64,000 nucleotides of DNA, from the NCBI GenBank assembly GCA_035299085.1, contig DATGXG010000004.1, positions 1-64,000 on the forward strand, given 5' to 3'. Source of the DNA: Bacteroidales bacterium (GTDB taxonomy: Bacteria > Bacteroidota > Bacteroidia > Bacteroidales > UBA10428). Below the pieces are notes generated by a model. That model saw only the letters and a list, made by a program, of their open reading frames with translations. It was not told where the DNA came from and ran no database searches. Within the stretch, counting starts at the first letter, position 1; each line of letters begins with the position of its first letter. Positions 8,138 through 16,900 of the stretch are shown one piece after another. A program made the position numbers and the translations under genes.

Positions 8138-8887
8138 CTATTTCTTTAATGCAGCTTTTGTAAAAATATAACCCGGAATTTCCTGGTCGAACTTAATGTT
8201 TGACATTTTAAATTCAGTGCCGTTTCCTTCTTTCAGCATGTCTTTATATAAGACTTTTGTGGGAAACCAGCGGCCCTGGATGTTTTGTACATCCGATAAT
8301 TCAGTGCGTTTCAGCAATTGCCCGCTCCGGGCATATAGTTCCTGCTTCAACGGGATGAATCTTTCCCTGTCGACCCATATCTTTTGTTTATAATAAGCTA
8401 CATCATTGACCTTTGCGGTTAGTTCAAGCACCCAGGTATCCCTGTCGCCGATCTTTTCGTTTCCCGAAAAAACGGCCGTATACAAATCAGTCAGTTTACG
8501 GTCATCCATCATATCCTCATACGAAAGGTCAGAACCCATAACCGATTGCCTGAGAAGATGACCGGATATCTGGATCGTACGATCGGCCGAAGGTGAATAA
8601 ATCCACAACTGTCCTTCAAGCTTAAGCATCTTGGTTCCTTTGTCAGATGCCGGGGCCAGGTATTCGGTGAATGACCTGTTTGACCCCTCGGAATAAGTCT
8701 TTGACTGAACCGTGCGATCATTTCTTTTTCCGTGGATTGTCATAGTGGATTCAAAAACCCTGCTACGAGCCGACATGTTTTTATCCACGCGGTTCAGCAT
8801 CATTAGCGGATCCTGTGACAACACCGATGAAAACAGGCTGCAGCCGCCAATTATTAGAGCCATTAATTTTACTTCTATCGTTTTCAT
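8138..8887 (-). CDS. periplasmic LolA-like lipoprotein-sorting family protein (COG2834)
   Basis: 249 residues from the ATG at 8887; the longer frame starting at 8950 would overlap the upstream permease gene by 62 bp and bury the signal peptide. The signal ends at SVLSQ. The mature part has features of the 'outer membrane lipoprotein-sorting protein' family: LWIYSPSADRTIQISG and then LLRQSVMGSDLSYEDM, a hallmark of the group that accompanies transporters, and a C-terminal region with IWVDRERFIPLKQEL. These proteins share the LolA half-barrel that carries acyl chains through the periplasm. It is the last gene of the operon, one base after the permease stop codon. Inferred role: carrier between the ABC permeases and the outer-membrane barrel encoded in the same operon. 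Confidence 0.88.
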   Translation of the reverse strand: MKTIEVKLMALIIGGCSLFSSVLSQDPLMMLNRVDKNMSARSRVFESTMTIHGKRNDRTVQSKTYSEGSNRSFTEYLAPASDKGTKMLKLEGQLWIYSPSADRTIQISGHLLRQSVMGSDLSYEDMMDDRKLTDLYTAVFSGNEKIGDRDTWVLELTAKVNDVAYYKQKIWVDRERFIPLKQELYARSGQLLKRTELSDVQNIQGRWFPTKVLYKDMLKEGNGTEFKMSNIKFDQEIPGYIFTKAALKK

Positions 8888-8888
8888 T

Positions 8889-10169
8889 TTAAGCCTCCAA
8901 TTCTTTGAATAATTGTGCTGTTTTTCTTTTAAATATTCCGATGCCGGCAAGAGAAGTACCGATAATCGTTGAAATCACTCCGGGGATAAACCCGATGTAA
9001 TAGTCGGTTACTGTTATTCTTGCCCTTACCACATCCGGCATCATAACAGCCGCTGTGGCTCCCTTTGTAAATGTTTCTATATGCAGACCGTATGTTTGCA
9101 TAAGCCATGCGAATCCCAGGCCAAAACAGGTTCCGATTATGGTTCCGGCGATGCCAATCATCACCGATTCATAGATCATCATGCGGTATACGTGACCCTT
9201 TTCTTCGCCCATGGCAAGTCGGACTCCGATTTCACCATATCGTCGCAGGGCACCCAGCAAACCGGCGTTCCAAAGCACCAGCGACATGGCAATAATAAAT
9301 ACGAAGGTTATAATGGAACCCATACTTTCCGACATAAAGATATATGTGTCCATTCCCCTCTGGTCGCCAAGCTTTTGCATAACCGGTTTATAAAGGTCTT
9401 CGCTTGTATTGTATTTCGAATTAAATTGTCGGGCAATTAATTCTTCCTCGTCGTTATCATAATACCCCTCTTTTGAAAATCCGAGAATCTCGCTTGCAGC
9501 ATCGGTCATTTCAAGTGCCTGCTGCACATCGGCGATATCGGCAATGAGAGTTCCCCTGTCGAGTGCATTGGTTCCAAACCGTACTGTACCGGCAACAGTG
9601 AAATTACTGATTGCCATTCCCCCATTCATTGTCGATCCGATAAGGGTTACCTGCTCTCCCGGTTTCACCTGCAGCTTCTTTGAAAAGGCGTCGCTGAGAA
9701 GAATCTCTCCCCTCTTTTCGGGTAGCCTTCCGTTCACAAGTGATTTTGCCAGGTTGAGCCGCTCTGCCTCTTCACTGCCTTCCGACAATAAATCAATTCC
9801 AAGTCCCATTGCCGGACCCTGGCTCCTGGTTTCACCGGTTGTATCAGGCACATCAATCAATCCCCCGAAATTGATACGGGGCGTCCATTGAAATCCGGGG
9901 AAATCTGTTGCCAGCTTTTCTTTCATTTTCCCGGCATCAAGCATAGCCAGATCATTCGGAAACTGGTCGGCGTTATCGGCATAGGCTTTAGTCATTACCT
10001 TAAGATGACCGGTAGTGAACTTAGCCGTCATTTCAATCATGTCCGACATAAGTCCTGTAATGTATGAATGCATAAATACACTGAGCATAACGCCAAGCGC
10101 TACCACAATCACGGGCAGCCGGCTCCTGCTTTTATCCCGCAAAAGTCCTTTGAATAAGAATCGTATCAT
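8889..10169 (-). CDS. FtsX/LolE-type ABC transporter permease
   Basis: 426 residues in the MacB/LolCE arrangement: one N-terminal membrane helix (LPVIVVALGVMLSVFMHSYI), a large periplasmic MacB-PCD-like domain (about 45-285), then three helices around 290-310, 335-360 and 390-412. Such permeases do not move substrate through a channel but extract lipids or lipoproteins from the inner membrane, or act as mechanotransmitters. It overlaps the preceding permease gene by 4 bp, so the two are translationally coupled, and with the ATPase upstream they probably form a heterodimeric LolCDE-like complex. Confidence 0.9.
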   Translation of the reverse strand: MIRFLFKGLLRDKSRSRLPVIVVALGVMLSVFMHSYITGLMSDMIEMTAKFTTGHLKVMTKAYADNADQFPNDLAMLDAGKMKEKLATDFPGFQWTPRINFGGLIDVPDTTGETRSQGPAMGLGIDLLSEGSEEAERLNLAKSLVNGRLPEKRGEILLSDAFSKKLQVKPGEQVTLIGSTMNGGMAISNFTVAGTVRFGTNALDRGTLIADIADVQQALEMTDAASEILGFSKEGYYDNDEEELIARQFNSKYNTSEDLYKPVMQKLGDQRGMDTYIFMSESMGSIITFVFIIAMSLVLWNAGLLGALRRYGEIGVRLAMGEEKGHVYRMMIYESVMIGIAGTIIGTCFGLGFAWLMQTYGLHIETFTKGATAAVMMPDVVRARITVTDYYIGFIPGVISTIIGTSLAGIGIFKRKTAQLFKELEA

Positions 10170-11341
10170 TGCAATTTCCCCCTTAAAGCTTCTGTTGGTT
10201 TCAGTCGTGCTATTTTCCTCGATGGCCAGTAACTTACAAGTGCAGTTGTAAGCAGAACCAGCAGCGTCGTTGACATTACCAGTCCTGCACTATAAACCGG
10301 GTATAATGTATCTGCTATGGCAATTCCATAATCACCTCCATTAACTGGCAGCTTAAAACCGGTTTGCGCCTGCCAGATAAAAAACGGCAATCCGTATATT
10401 GTTGCGAGCACAGCGGCAAGAACAGCATGCATGGCTCCTTCGAGTGTGAACAGCCACACAACCTGGCTCTGGGTGTATCCAAGCGCCACATAGGTTCCTA
10501 TTTCTTTCTGACGCCTGAAAATGGATAATACCTGTGTGTCAAAAACAGCCAAAAGGGCCAGCAGCAAAAGAATAATGTAGAATATTGACTGGCTTGCGGA
10601 TTTTGTTTTGATCATCGATTCCAGGTCAGCTACAAGGGCTTTCTGAGGCATCCTTTTCCATTGAGGTCCCGGAGAAACAACCAATTCAGGAGTTTTAACC
10701 GTAAACAGAGTTGCTTCGCCAGGCATTCCGAGCATTCTCTGCAGGGTATCCAGCGGAATCCAAACCTGTCCCACATCCACTGACGGCACATTGGATTTAA
10801 AAACAGCGGCAATGCATATTTCAGTGGCATCAAAAGTGCCGTTGGCATCGCGCCACCTGAGTGTAGTGTAATCACCGGCCTTCAGTTTAGTTGAGCGGGC
10901 CATGTTTTCACCGATTATGGCCGGGATAGCGCCGCATGCTGTGTCAAACTTCTCAGTGGGAAGTGCCAGCAGGTTCTGCTTTGCATCAATACCTTTAATC
11001 ATAACCGATTGAATCCGTCCGGAAGGATAAATGGTGCCCTGTGATATAAGAACAGGAACGATTACTTTATTTTGAACAGGAGTTGCCAGGGAATCCGGGA
11101 TCCGACCATGAGCATCCTGCAATGAAAACGGATCAAAGGGATCATAGGACTGATGCCAGATTTGTCCGCTTCCGATTTCCCACCGGATCATATCGATTTT
11201 TGCCTGGCGGTCCCATCCTGCAAGCAACCCTTTCATCCAGATAATCACAACAAAAGAAAAAGAAAGCACAATCACATTCAGCCAGGTGCGCAGCCCGGCA
11301 CCGACAAGATTACGATAGGCCAGTTTAAATGCAGTTTTCAT
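10166..11341 (-). CDS. FtsX/LolC-type ABC transporter permease
   Basis: 391 residues, same architecture as the next gene: an N-terminal helix (WLNVIVLSFSFVVIIWMKGLLAG), a periplasmic domain to about residue 255, then three helices (SIFYIILLLLALLAVFDTQV; GAMHAVLAAVLATIYGLPFFI; AGLVMSTTLLVLLTTALVSYW) and a basic C-terminus (PSRKIARLKPTEALRGK) typical of FtsX-family permeases. The two permeases are divergent in sequence, as expected for LolC/LolE-like partners. It starts 10 bp after the ATPase gene stop codon. Confidence 0.9.
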   Translation of the reverse strand: MKTAFKLAYRNLVGAGLRTWLNVIVLSFSFVVIIWMKGLLAGWDRQAKIDMIRWEIGSGQIWHQSYDPFDPFSLQDAHGRIPDSLATPVQNKVIVPVLISQGTIYPSGRIQSVMIKGIDAKQNLLALPTEKFDTACGAIPAIIGENMARSTKLKAGDYTTLRWRDANGTFDATEICIAAVFKSNVPSVDVGQVWIPLDTLQRMLGMPGEATLFTVKTPELVVSPGPQWKRMPQKALVADLESMIKTKSASQSIFYIILLLLALLAVFDTQVLSIFRRQKEIGTYVALGYTQSQVVWLFTLEGAMHAVLAAVLATIYGLPFFIWQAQTGFKLPVNGGDYGIAIADTLYPVYSAGLVMSTTLLVLLTTALVSYWPSRKIARLKPTEALRGKLQ

Positions 11342-11351
11342 AACCCATGTA

Positions 11352-12047
11352 TTAATTCAGCACCTCATCCCGGTTAACAGACCCGTCCACAAGGAAAACC
11401 TTTCGTTTCAGATAACCGATAACCTTTTCGTCGTGAGTGGCAAAAAGGAAAGTCGTGTTCAGTTCTTTATTCAGTTTCACCATGGTTTGCAGGATATTGT
11501 GAGAATTAGCCGCATCCAGGTTAGCTGTAGGCTCATCGGCCAGAACAAGCGACGGCTTTTTAACCATGGCTCTTGCAATGGCCACACGCTGGCATTCGCC
11601 GCCCGAAAGCTGCGGAGGTTTTGAGCGCTCCTTATCAGTAAGTCCCACCCATTCCAGCGCTTCCATCACCATTTTCCTGCGTTCGGCAGTACTGTAATCA
11701 AGCAGTAAAAGAGGGAATTCAACGTTTTCAAAAACGGTGTGAACAGCAAGAAGATTATAGCTCTGAAAGATGAAGCCGAGGTTTACTTTGCGAAGTTGAG
11801 CAGCCTGTTTGGCATTCAGGTCACCAATCGATTTACCGAGCACGGTTACCCGGCCGTCTGTGGGACTATCCAGTGACCCGATAATATTCAGCAGGGTGGT
11901 TTTACCTGAACCGCTGGGGCCGATGAGTCCTGCAAATTCTCCTCCGCCGAATGAGATATTGATGTTTTTCAGCGCCGTAAATACTGCTTTTCCCATTGGG
12001 AATCGCTTGGTAAGTCCGCTGATCTCAATTATTTTATTGTTTTCCAT
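11352..12047 (-). CDS. ABC transporter ATP-binding protein (LolD/MacB type)
   Basis: 231 residues, the usual length for LolD-like ATPases. Walker A is GPSGSGKT (43-50), the signature is LSGGE (147-151) followed by QRVAIARAM, Walker B is LVLADEPTANLD (about 166-177), and the H-loop is FATHDEK. It powers the two FtsX-type permeases encoded immediately downstream. The start lies 5 bp after the barrel-protein gene stop, within the same operon. Confidence 0.95.
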   Translation of the reverse strand: MENNKIIEISGLTKRFPMGKAVFTALKNINISFGGGEFAGLIGPSGSGKTTLLNIIGSLDSPTDGRVTVLGKSIGDLNAKQAAQLRKVNLGFIFQSYNLLAVHTVFENVEFPLLLLDYSTAERRKMVMEALEWVGLTDKERSKPPQLSGGECQRVAIARAMVKKPSLVLADEPTANLDAANSHNILQTMVKLNKELNTTFLFATHDEKVIGYLKRKVFLVDGSVNRDEVLN

Positions 12048-12052
12048 AATGG

Positions 12053-13189
12053 TTAATAATTATATACAATCATAATTTGAAAGCCTTTACCGGCAAATAA
12101 CTGCGATGATTCACCCTGTTGAGGCATGATATACTGAGCCGGGTTCATAAAAGCCATCAGGTAACCGGTCATCTTCCCAAAGTCATGCTTGAGGTTAAGG
12201 AAGTTGTAAAAATTACCATGAGTCCAGTCGTAGAACACAATACCGCTGAGATTATCGTTCATGACGAGCGGATAGGATAGGGAAATTCCTGTGAAGGACG
12301 TGTTCTTTCTGAACTGAAACGCGTTCTCATCCAGAGCAAACACAAGGTGCTCAGCGATCACATTAAGTCCGTTGCCTAAACCGAATGTATAATCGATTCC
12401 TGCTGTAAATAACTCCTGGTTTGTGTAGAATCCGGAGTATCTTGTTTTCCCGATCCATGTTCCTTCAAACCAGAGGCCAACGCCTACATCCCATTTGCCG
12501 TCGATCCCTATGCGGTTCTCTCCTACTCTTCCGTATTGTTGAAAATCTCCGGTCAATCCGCGTGTATCAGCAATCCGGTGATGAAACGAGAGGGCCACCT
12601 CTCCTTTGGGAACCGGCGACTGAAAGCGCCCGCCATATTCAGGCAATTCAGCGGATTTACCGGTTTCCCAGGTTTTAGGACCTTCATTTCCATACAATCC
12701 CCAAAGCCATAGATTCGCATTATTAAGGAAATAATATCGGAACAGAAGGCTCCAGACTCCGTCGGTAAGCTGAAGCGGATCGCGGGGATCAAGCTGGTCA
12801 AACCACATTAAGGGACGAAGCATGGATGCCGACCCGAAATTGATCTTCTGCAATCCCAGCCGTAGTTCATATTGATCCGCTGAAAAACGCGCCCATACCC
12901 TGTAAGGCTTGATTTTTCCGTAGGAATGTATTGTATCAAAAGGTGAAAATCCAAGAGAACCATTGATGTTGGCAGACGCTTCAAAATCAATCATCCTGTC
13001 TTTTTTTAGCTTCACCTGGTAATCGAATGCGGGAATATAACGCAAACCGGCATTCACAGGCAGGTCTATTTCCGGATTAACATGCATCCAGCCTGAAACC
13101 ATTCCTGAAAAGGAAAGGGAATCCTGTGCCCCGACCGATATAAAGGGTAGAACTAAAATCAACGTCAATATAGCTTTCAGCTGTTTCAT
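12053..13189 (-). CDS. outer-membrane beta-barrel protein (DUF1302-like)
   Basis: 378 residues from the ATG at 13189; the open frame back to 13219 would run into the TetR gene. A clear signal peptide (ILTLILVLPFISVGAQ) precedes alternating beta-strand sequence ending in an aromatic C-terminus (GFQIMIVYNY), as in outer-membrane barrels. The segment LRLGLQKINFGSASMLRP then LMWFDQLDPRDP resembles the conserved RxGxQxINWG...lFDxinPrD core of DUF1302-like barrels. Those barrels are known in operons with LolA-fold proteins and RND/MMPL pumps. Here the partner is an ABC system. Inferred role: outer-membrane end of a lipid or lipoprotein path. Confidence 0.82.
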   Translation of the reverse strand: MKQLKAILTLILVLPFISVGAQDSLSFSGMVSGWMHVNPEIDLPVNAGLRYIPAFDYQVKLKKDRMIDFEASANINGSLGFSPFDTIHSYGKIKPYRVWARFSADQYELRLGLQKINFGSASMLRPLMWFDQLDPRDPLQLTDGVWSLLFRYYFLNNANLWLWGLYGNEGPKTWETGKSAELPEYGGRFQSPVPKGEVALSFHHRIADTRGLTGDFQQYGRVGENRIGIDGKWDVGVGLWFEGTWIGKTRYSGFYTNQELFTAGIDYTFGLGNGLNVIAEHLVFALDENAFQFRKNTSFTGISLSYPLVMNDNLSGIVFYDWTHGNFYNFLNLKHDFGKMTGYLMAFMNPAQYIMPQQGESSQLFAGKGFQIMIVYNY

Positions 13190-13190
13190 C

Positions 13191-13769
13191 TTAATTTTTC
13201 GGAGAAATGCCAAATACAAAAAAGGTGGCCAGTTCCATTACCATATCCTGAGGTTTTTCATACATACTGATCAGAAGCGGATCATTGATCATGTCCATCA
13301 TTTTTTCTGCAAAATACAGGATGAGCTCAGGCTTGATATCCTTTCTGAAAAGCCCTTTTTTCTGGGCATTCCTGAAATCGTCCATGATTTCTTTCCATAG
13401 CCTGCGATTAACCTGTTCGATATGTTCTTTAAGTCCGAGTTCAGGGTTATTGTAAAAATCAGCAAGGAATTCCTTACTGATGTCATTGGTTCCTTCCTGC
13501 TTAAGTTTCAGCATCCTCATCATTTTTTCAGCAGGCGAACCTTCCTCGGACATAAAAAGTTTGAATTCACGGATTCCGCGATCCGCCTCGTTGTCATAAA
13601 TTTTCCGCGCCAGTTCGATTTTATTGGGGAAAAATTTATAATAGGTCATTTTGCTTATACCGGCTTCCCTGCAAATTTCTTCAATGGATACCCTTTTAAA
13701 TCCGTATTTCCAGAACAGTGACCTTCCGGTCTTCAAAATCGTGTCGTATTTTGCATCAGACGTTTTCAT
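13191..13769 (-). CDS. TetR/AcrR-family transcriptional regulator
   Basis: 192 residues. The N-terminal helix-turn-helix is unmistakable (GFKRVSIEEICREAGISKMTYYKFFPNK, about 20-47). The rest is an all-helical ligand-binding domain with no recognisable specificity. First gene of the operon, one base before the barrel-protein gene. It very likely represses its own operon through the palindrome at 13790-13810, which covers the promoter -7 box. The inducing ligand may be the transported lipid or an envelope stress molecule; this is inference. Confidence 0.93.
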   Translation of the reverse strand: MKTSDAKYDTILKTGRSLFWKYGFKRVSIEEICREAGISKMTYYKFFPNKIELARKIYDNEADRGIREFKLFMSEEGSPAEKMMRMLKLKQEGTNDISKEFLADFYNNPELGLKEHIEQVNRRLWKEIMDDFRNAQKKGLFRKDIKPELILYFAEKMMDMINDPLLISMYEKPQDMVMELATFFVFGISPKN

Positions 13770-13789
13770 TATTAGGATACGTTTAATGG

Positions 13790-13810
13790 TACAAATATAC
13801 GATTTTTGTA
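13790..13810 (-). promoter_or_regulatory. candidate TetR operator overlapping the operon promoter
   Basis: TACAAA-N9-TTTGTA, with 8 of 10 position pairs complementary. On the minus strand it contains TATATTTG (13799 to 13792), a perfect TAnnTTTG -7 box, about 22 bp upstream of the TetR start codon. The -33 region is poor. An operator over the -7 element fits simple autorepression. Confidence 0.55.
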
Positions 13811-13861
13811 ATTATTATGCTATTTCGTAAAGTTTTTTTTTATTGTTTTTCTAAATGCCCT

Positions 13862-13898
13862 GAGACGCTGACAGGTCCTCCGGACGCTGTCAGGTCTC
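13862..13898. repeat. dispersed hairpin repeat, copy 2
   Basis: GAGAC-G-CTGACAG, loop GGTCCTCCGGACG, CTGTCAG-GTCTC. Same inner hairpin and bulged G as copies at 2358, 33965 and 35778; the outer arms differ. It lies between the TetR promoter and the 3' end of the hybrid kinase gene. Confidence 0.8.
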
Positions 13899-13905
13899 CC
13901 CCACA

Positions 13906-13934
13906 CACCTCTCACTTCTCACTTCTCACTTCTC
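13906..13934. repeat. GAAGTGA heptamer array containing the stop codon of the hybrid regulator gene
   Basis: On the minus strand three GAAGTGA-type units occupy the very end of the hybrid two-component gene. The last residues (EVRSEK) and the TGA stop are themselves part of the array. The array continues as GAGGTGTGTG past the stop. Confidence 0.75.
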
Positions 13935-16900
13935 CCCTGAACTCACCAGGGGTCTGATGGTACACTTCACGGAAACATTTAATAAAATAATGCGATTGGT
14001 TAAACCCTGTCAGATAGGCTATTTCAGCAACGGAATGATCGGTATTCCTCAGGAGATGAAGGGATTTCCGTAAGCGGACAAGACGAATAAACTGGTTTGG
14101 ACTTTGTTCGAGCAGCACACGGAATTTCCGGTGAAGAACCGTTTTACTTACATTCATAGCCGAAGCAAACTCATCAATCCGGAATTCAGGTTCCATAATA
14201 TGTTCCTCTATTACCTGCATCGCCCTTTTCAAAAAAGCTTCGCGGGGGTCAAACTCGATATTCGTTCTGTCGTCTTCCCCGGAAACCAGCCATGAAAGAA
14301 TCTGCCTTTTCCGGTTCCCTGAAGTTGTGTGGATGTTTATCATCTGATTGAGCAAGGCTTCACCATCAAAGGGTTTTTTAATATACAGGTCCGCCCCTTG
14401 CTGGTACCCCTGGAGCTCATCATCGGTGGTTACAAGGGCTGTAAGAATCACAACAAATATGTCTGAAAACTGGGGATTTTGCTTTATGGTGCGGGTCAAT
14501 GATAATCCATCGAGGTCGGGCATCATAATATCCGTAATGATTATCTCAGGCATTATTTTTTCAATCATTGCAATTGCCTGTTGGCCATTTTCCGCCGTAA
14601 ACACATTAAAGCTGGCTTCGAGTTTTTGCTCAAGATAATCACGCATATCCGGGTTGTCCTCGACAATGAGGATGGTAGATTTATCGCCCGAAACGGATTT
14701 GAGTGTTTCAGGTTCGCCGGCTGATTCCGCCATTTTAACCGGGATACAAACTTCAATTTCAGTGCCTTTGCCAGGTTCGGATTTTACCATAACTGTTCCC
14801 CCGAGTTTTTCGGTGAATTTCCGTACAATGTAAAGCCCGAGTCCTAACCCTTTTGTTTTGGCAAAAGGGATGCCATCGGATTCCTTAAAGAATTTTTCGA
14901 AAATACGGGCCTGGTTCTTTAGTTCCATCCCGGTACCATTATCTTTTACACCCATGGTCAACTGGTTCAGGTGATCAAGTGAAAGTTTTACCTCCACCTG
15001 ACCCTTATCGGGCGTGAATTTAATGGCATTGCTGATAAGGTTAAAAAGGATTCGTTCTATTTTAACATGATCTGTAATGATTTCAAGCATGTCGTGAGAT
15101 GAAACAAAACCAAGGCTGATTTTTCTTGATGTGGCGAGGTAATCAAATGCGTTTACAACCATCCTGCAAAAGGATACAATTTCAATTTTTGTCTCTTTCA
15201 GCTCATCATTGTTTAATTCAGCTTTTTTAAAGTCGAGTATGGTTCCGAAAATATCACTCAGGTAAGACGCATTTTTATGAATGATCCTGAGTTTATCCTT
15301 AACACCGTCTTTATTATCCTGGTCTCTCAGAAGATCATTCAAAGGTGAGATTATAAGGGAAAATGGTGTCATCAGATCATGCGAAAGGCCGGTAAAGAAG
15401 CTTTCTTTTTCGCGTAATAATTCCTGTTCTTTTTCCTTACCGATTCTGAAGAGTTCGGCCACCTGTTTCTTCTTGTTATGGTTAATCGCAAGCCATATTG
15501 CTAAAATCACGATTAAGATTATTAATGCCACTGCAATAATCCTGAACCATTTTGTTTTCCACCATGGAGGGACTATGGTAAGGTGTATAGCCCGACAGAT
15601 ACCAGATTCCGGAGAATTGTCAAATTTCCTGATCTTAAGGGTGTATTCACCGGGGTTTAGTTGCGAAAAGGTAATAGGATTTTTTAAATCAAGATGTTGC
15701 CACTTTTTTGTGAATCCTTCAATTATATATTGATACCGGTTTACATACAAATCCGGTCCCGATTCCGCAAAAAGTAAAGAAATCCAGCGGCTTTTATACG
15801 AAAGTGTAATCGAAGAAGCATATTCAGGTGCGACGTGTGTTACTACGATACCCTCGATCTTATCACCGGCATTAATTATTTTATGGTCAATCTGAAGTTC
15901 AGTCAGAACAATCTGATCGGCGTTTTCATGGTGCAGTAAGGTATACGGATCAACAATAATCAAATTATCAGTAGTTCCGAACACAAGATAGTCTTTGCCT
16001 TTAAAACGTGTTTTAGTGCTTGAAAGAATAGCATGATTGCCAACCTGGTCCCAGTCAATCTCAAAAACATTACTATCCCTTGAAACATAACAAAACAGTC
16101 TTTCGCCGATTGAAAACCAGAGATTATTCTCTCCGTCGGGAATAAGTGATCGCACTGCTCCCTGCGGAAGACCATAATCAGCAAACAGGGATTCAGCTTT
16201 TAACGGATCAGCATTATAATTTAGTTGCATCAATGAAGTGGAAGTCCCGATCCATAACAGCCTGTTCTTATTGTCAAAAAACAACCGGTAAATCAGTTCT
16301 CCCGAGAGTTCACCCTTATGAGCAAGCCGACCGGTTTTTGTATTGAACCTGAATAAACCGCTATGAGAGGAAATAACCATGGTAGAGTCGTCAAAAGGCG
16401 CAAATCCTGTTATTTCTTCCCGCCTGAAATTATCATAGTATGTATACTTTCCGGGCAAGCCTGAATCAAACTTCAGTGAACTCAACCCGCTTTGTTTCGT
16501 TCCGATCCAAACGGTACCGTCATCAGTCTGAAAAAATGAAGTGACTTTTTGAATAGCAGGATCATGCCTGAATACTTTAAAACCGAAATGTTCATCCTTT
16601 CTGTTCAGGCTGTAAGGAATTCCCATTCCGTCATGGCCTGCAAATACCAGATCTCCGTTGGTGTATAAGCTCAGCATGAAATTGGCGAGATCTTCCTTTT
16701 CAGAACCTATGCTCAACGGGATAAGCTTTTTATCCTGCAGGCTTAACCTATACAAACCTGATCCCTGTGTCCCCACCAAGATATTACCGTTTCCCAGGTC
16801 TGCCAGTGAAGTAGCCGGTGCAGGCAGTTTTCCTTCTGCAGGAAAATGAGAAAACCCGGTTTCAGTATCGCTGAACCGGATTAATCCTTCTCCGTAAGTT

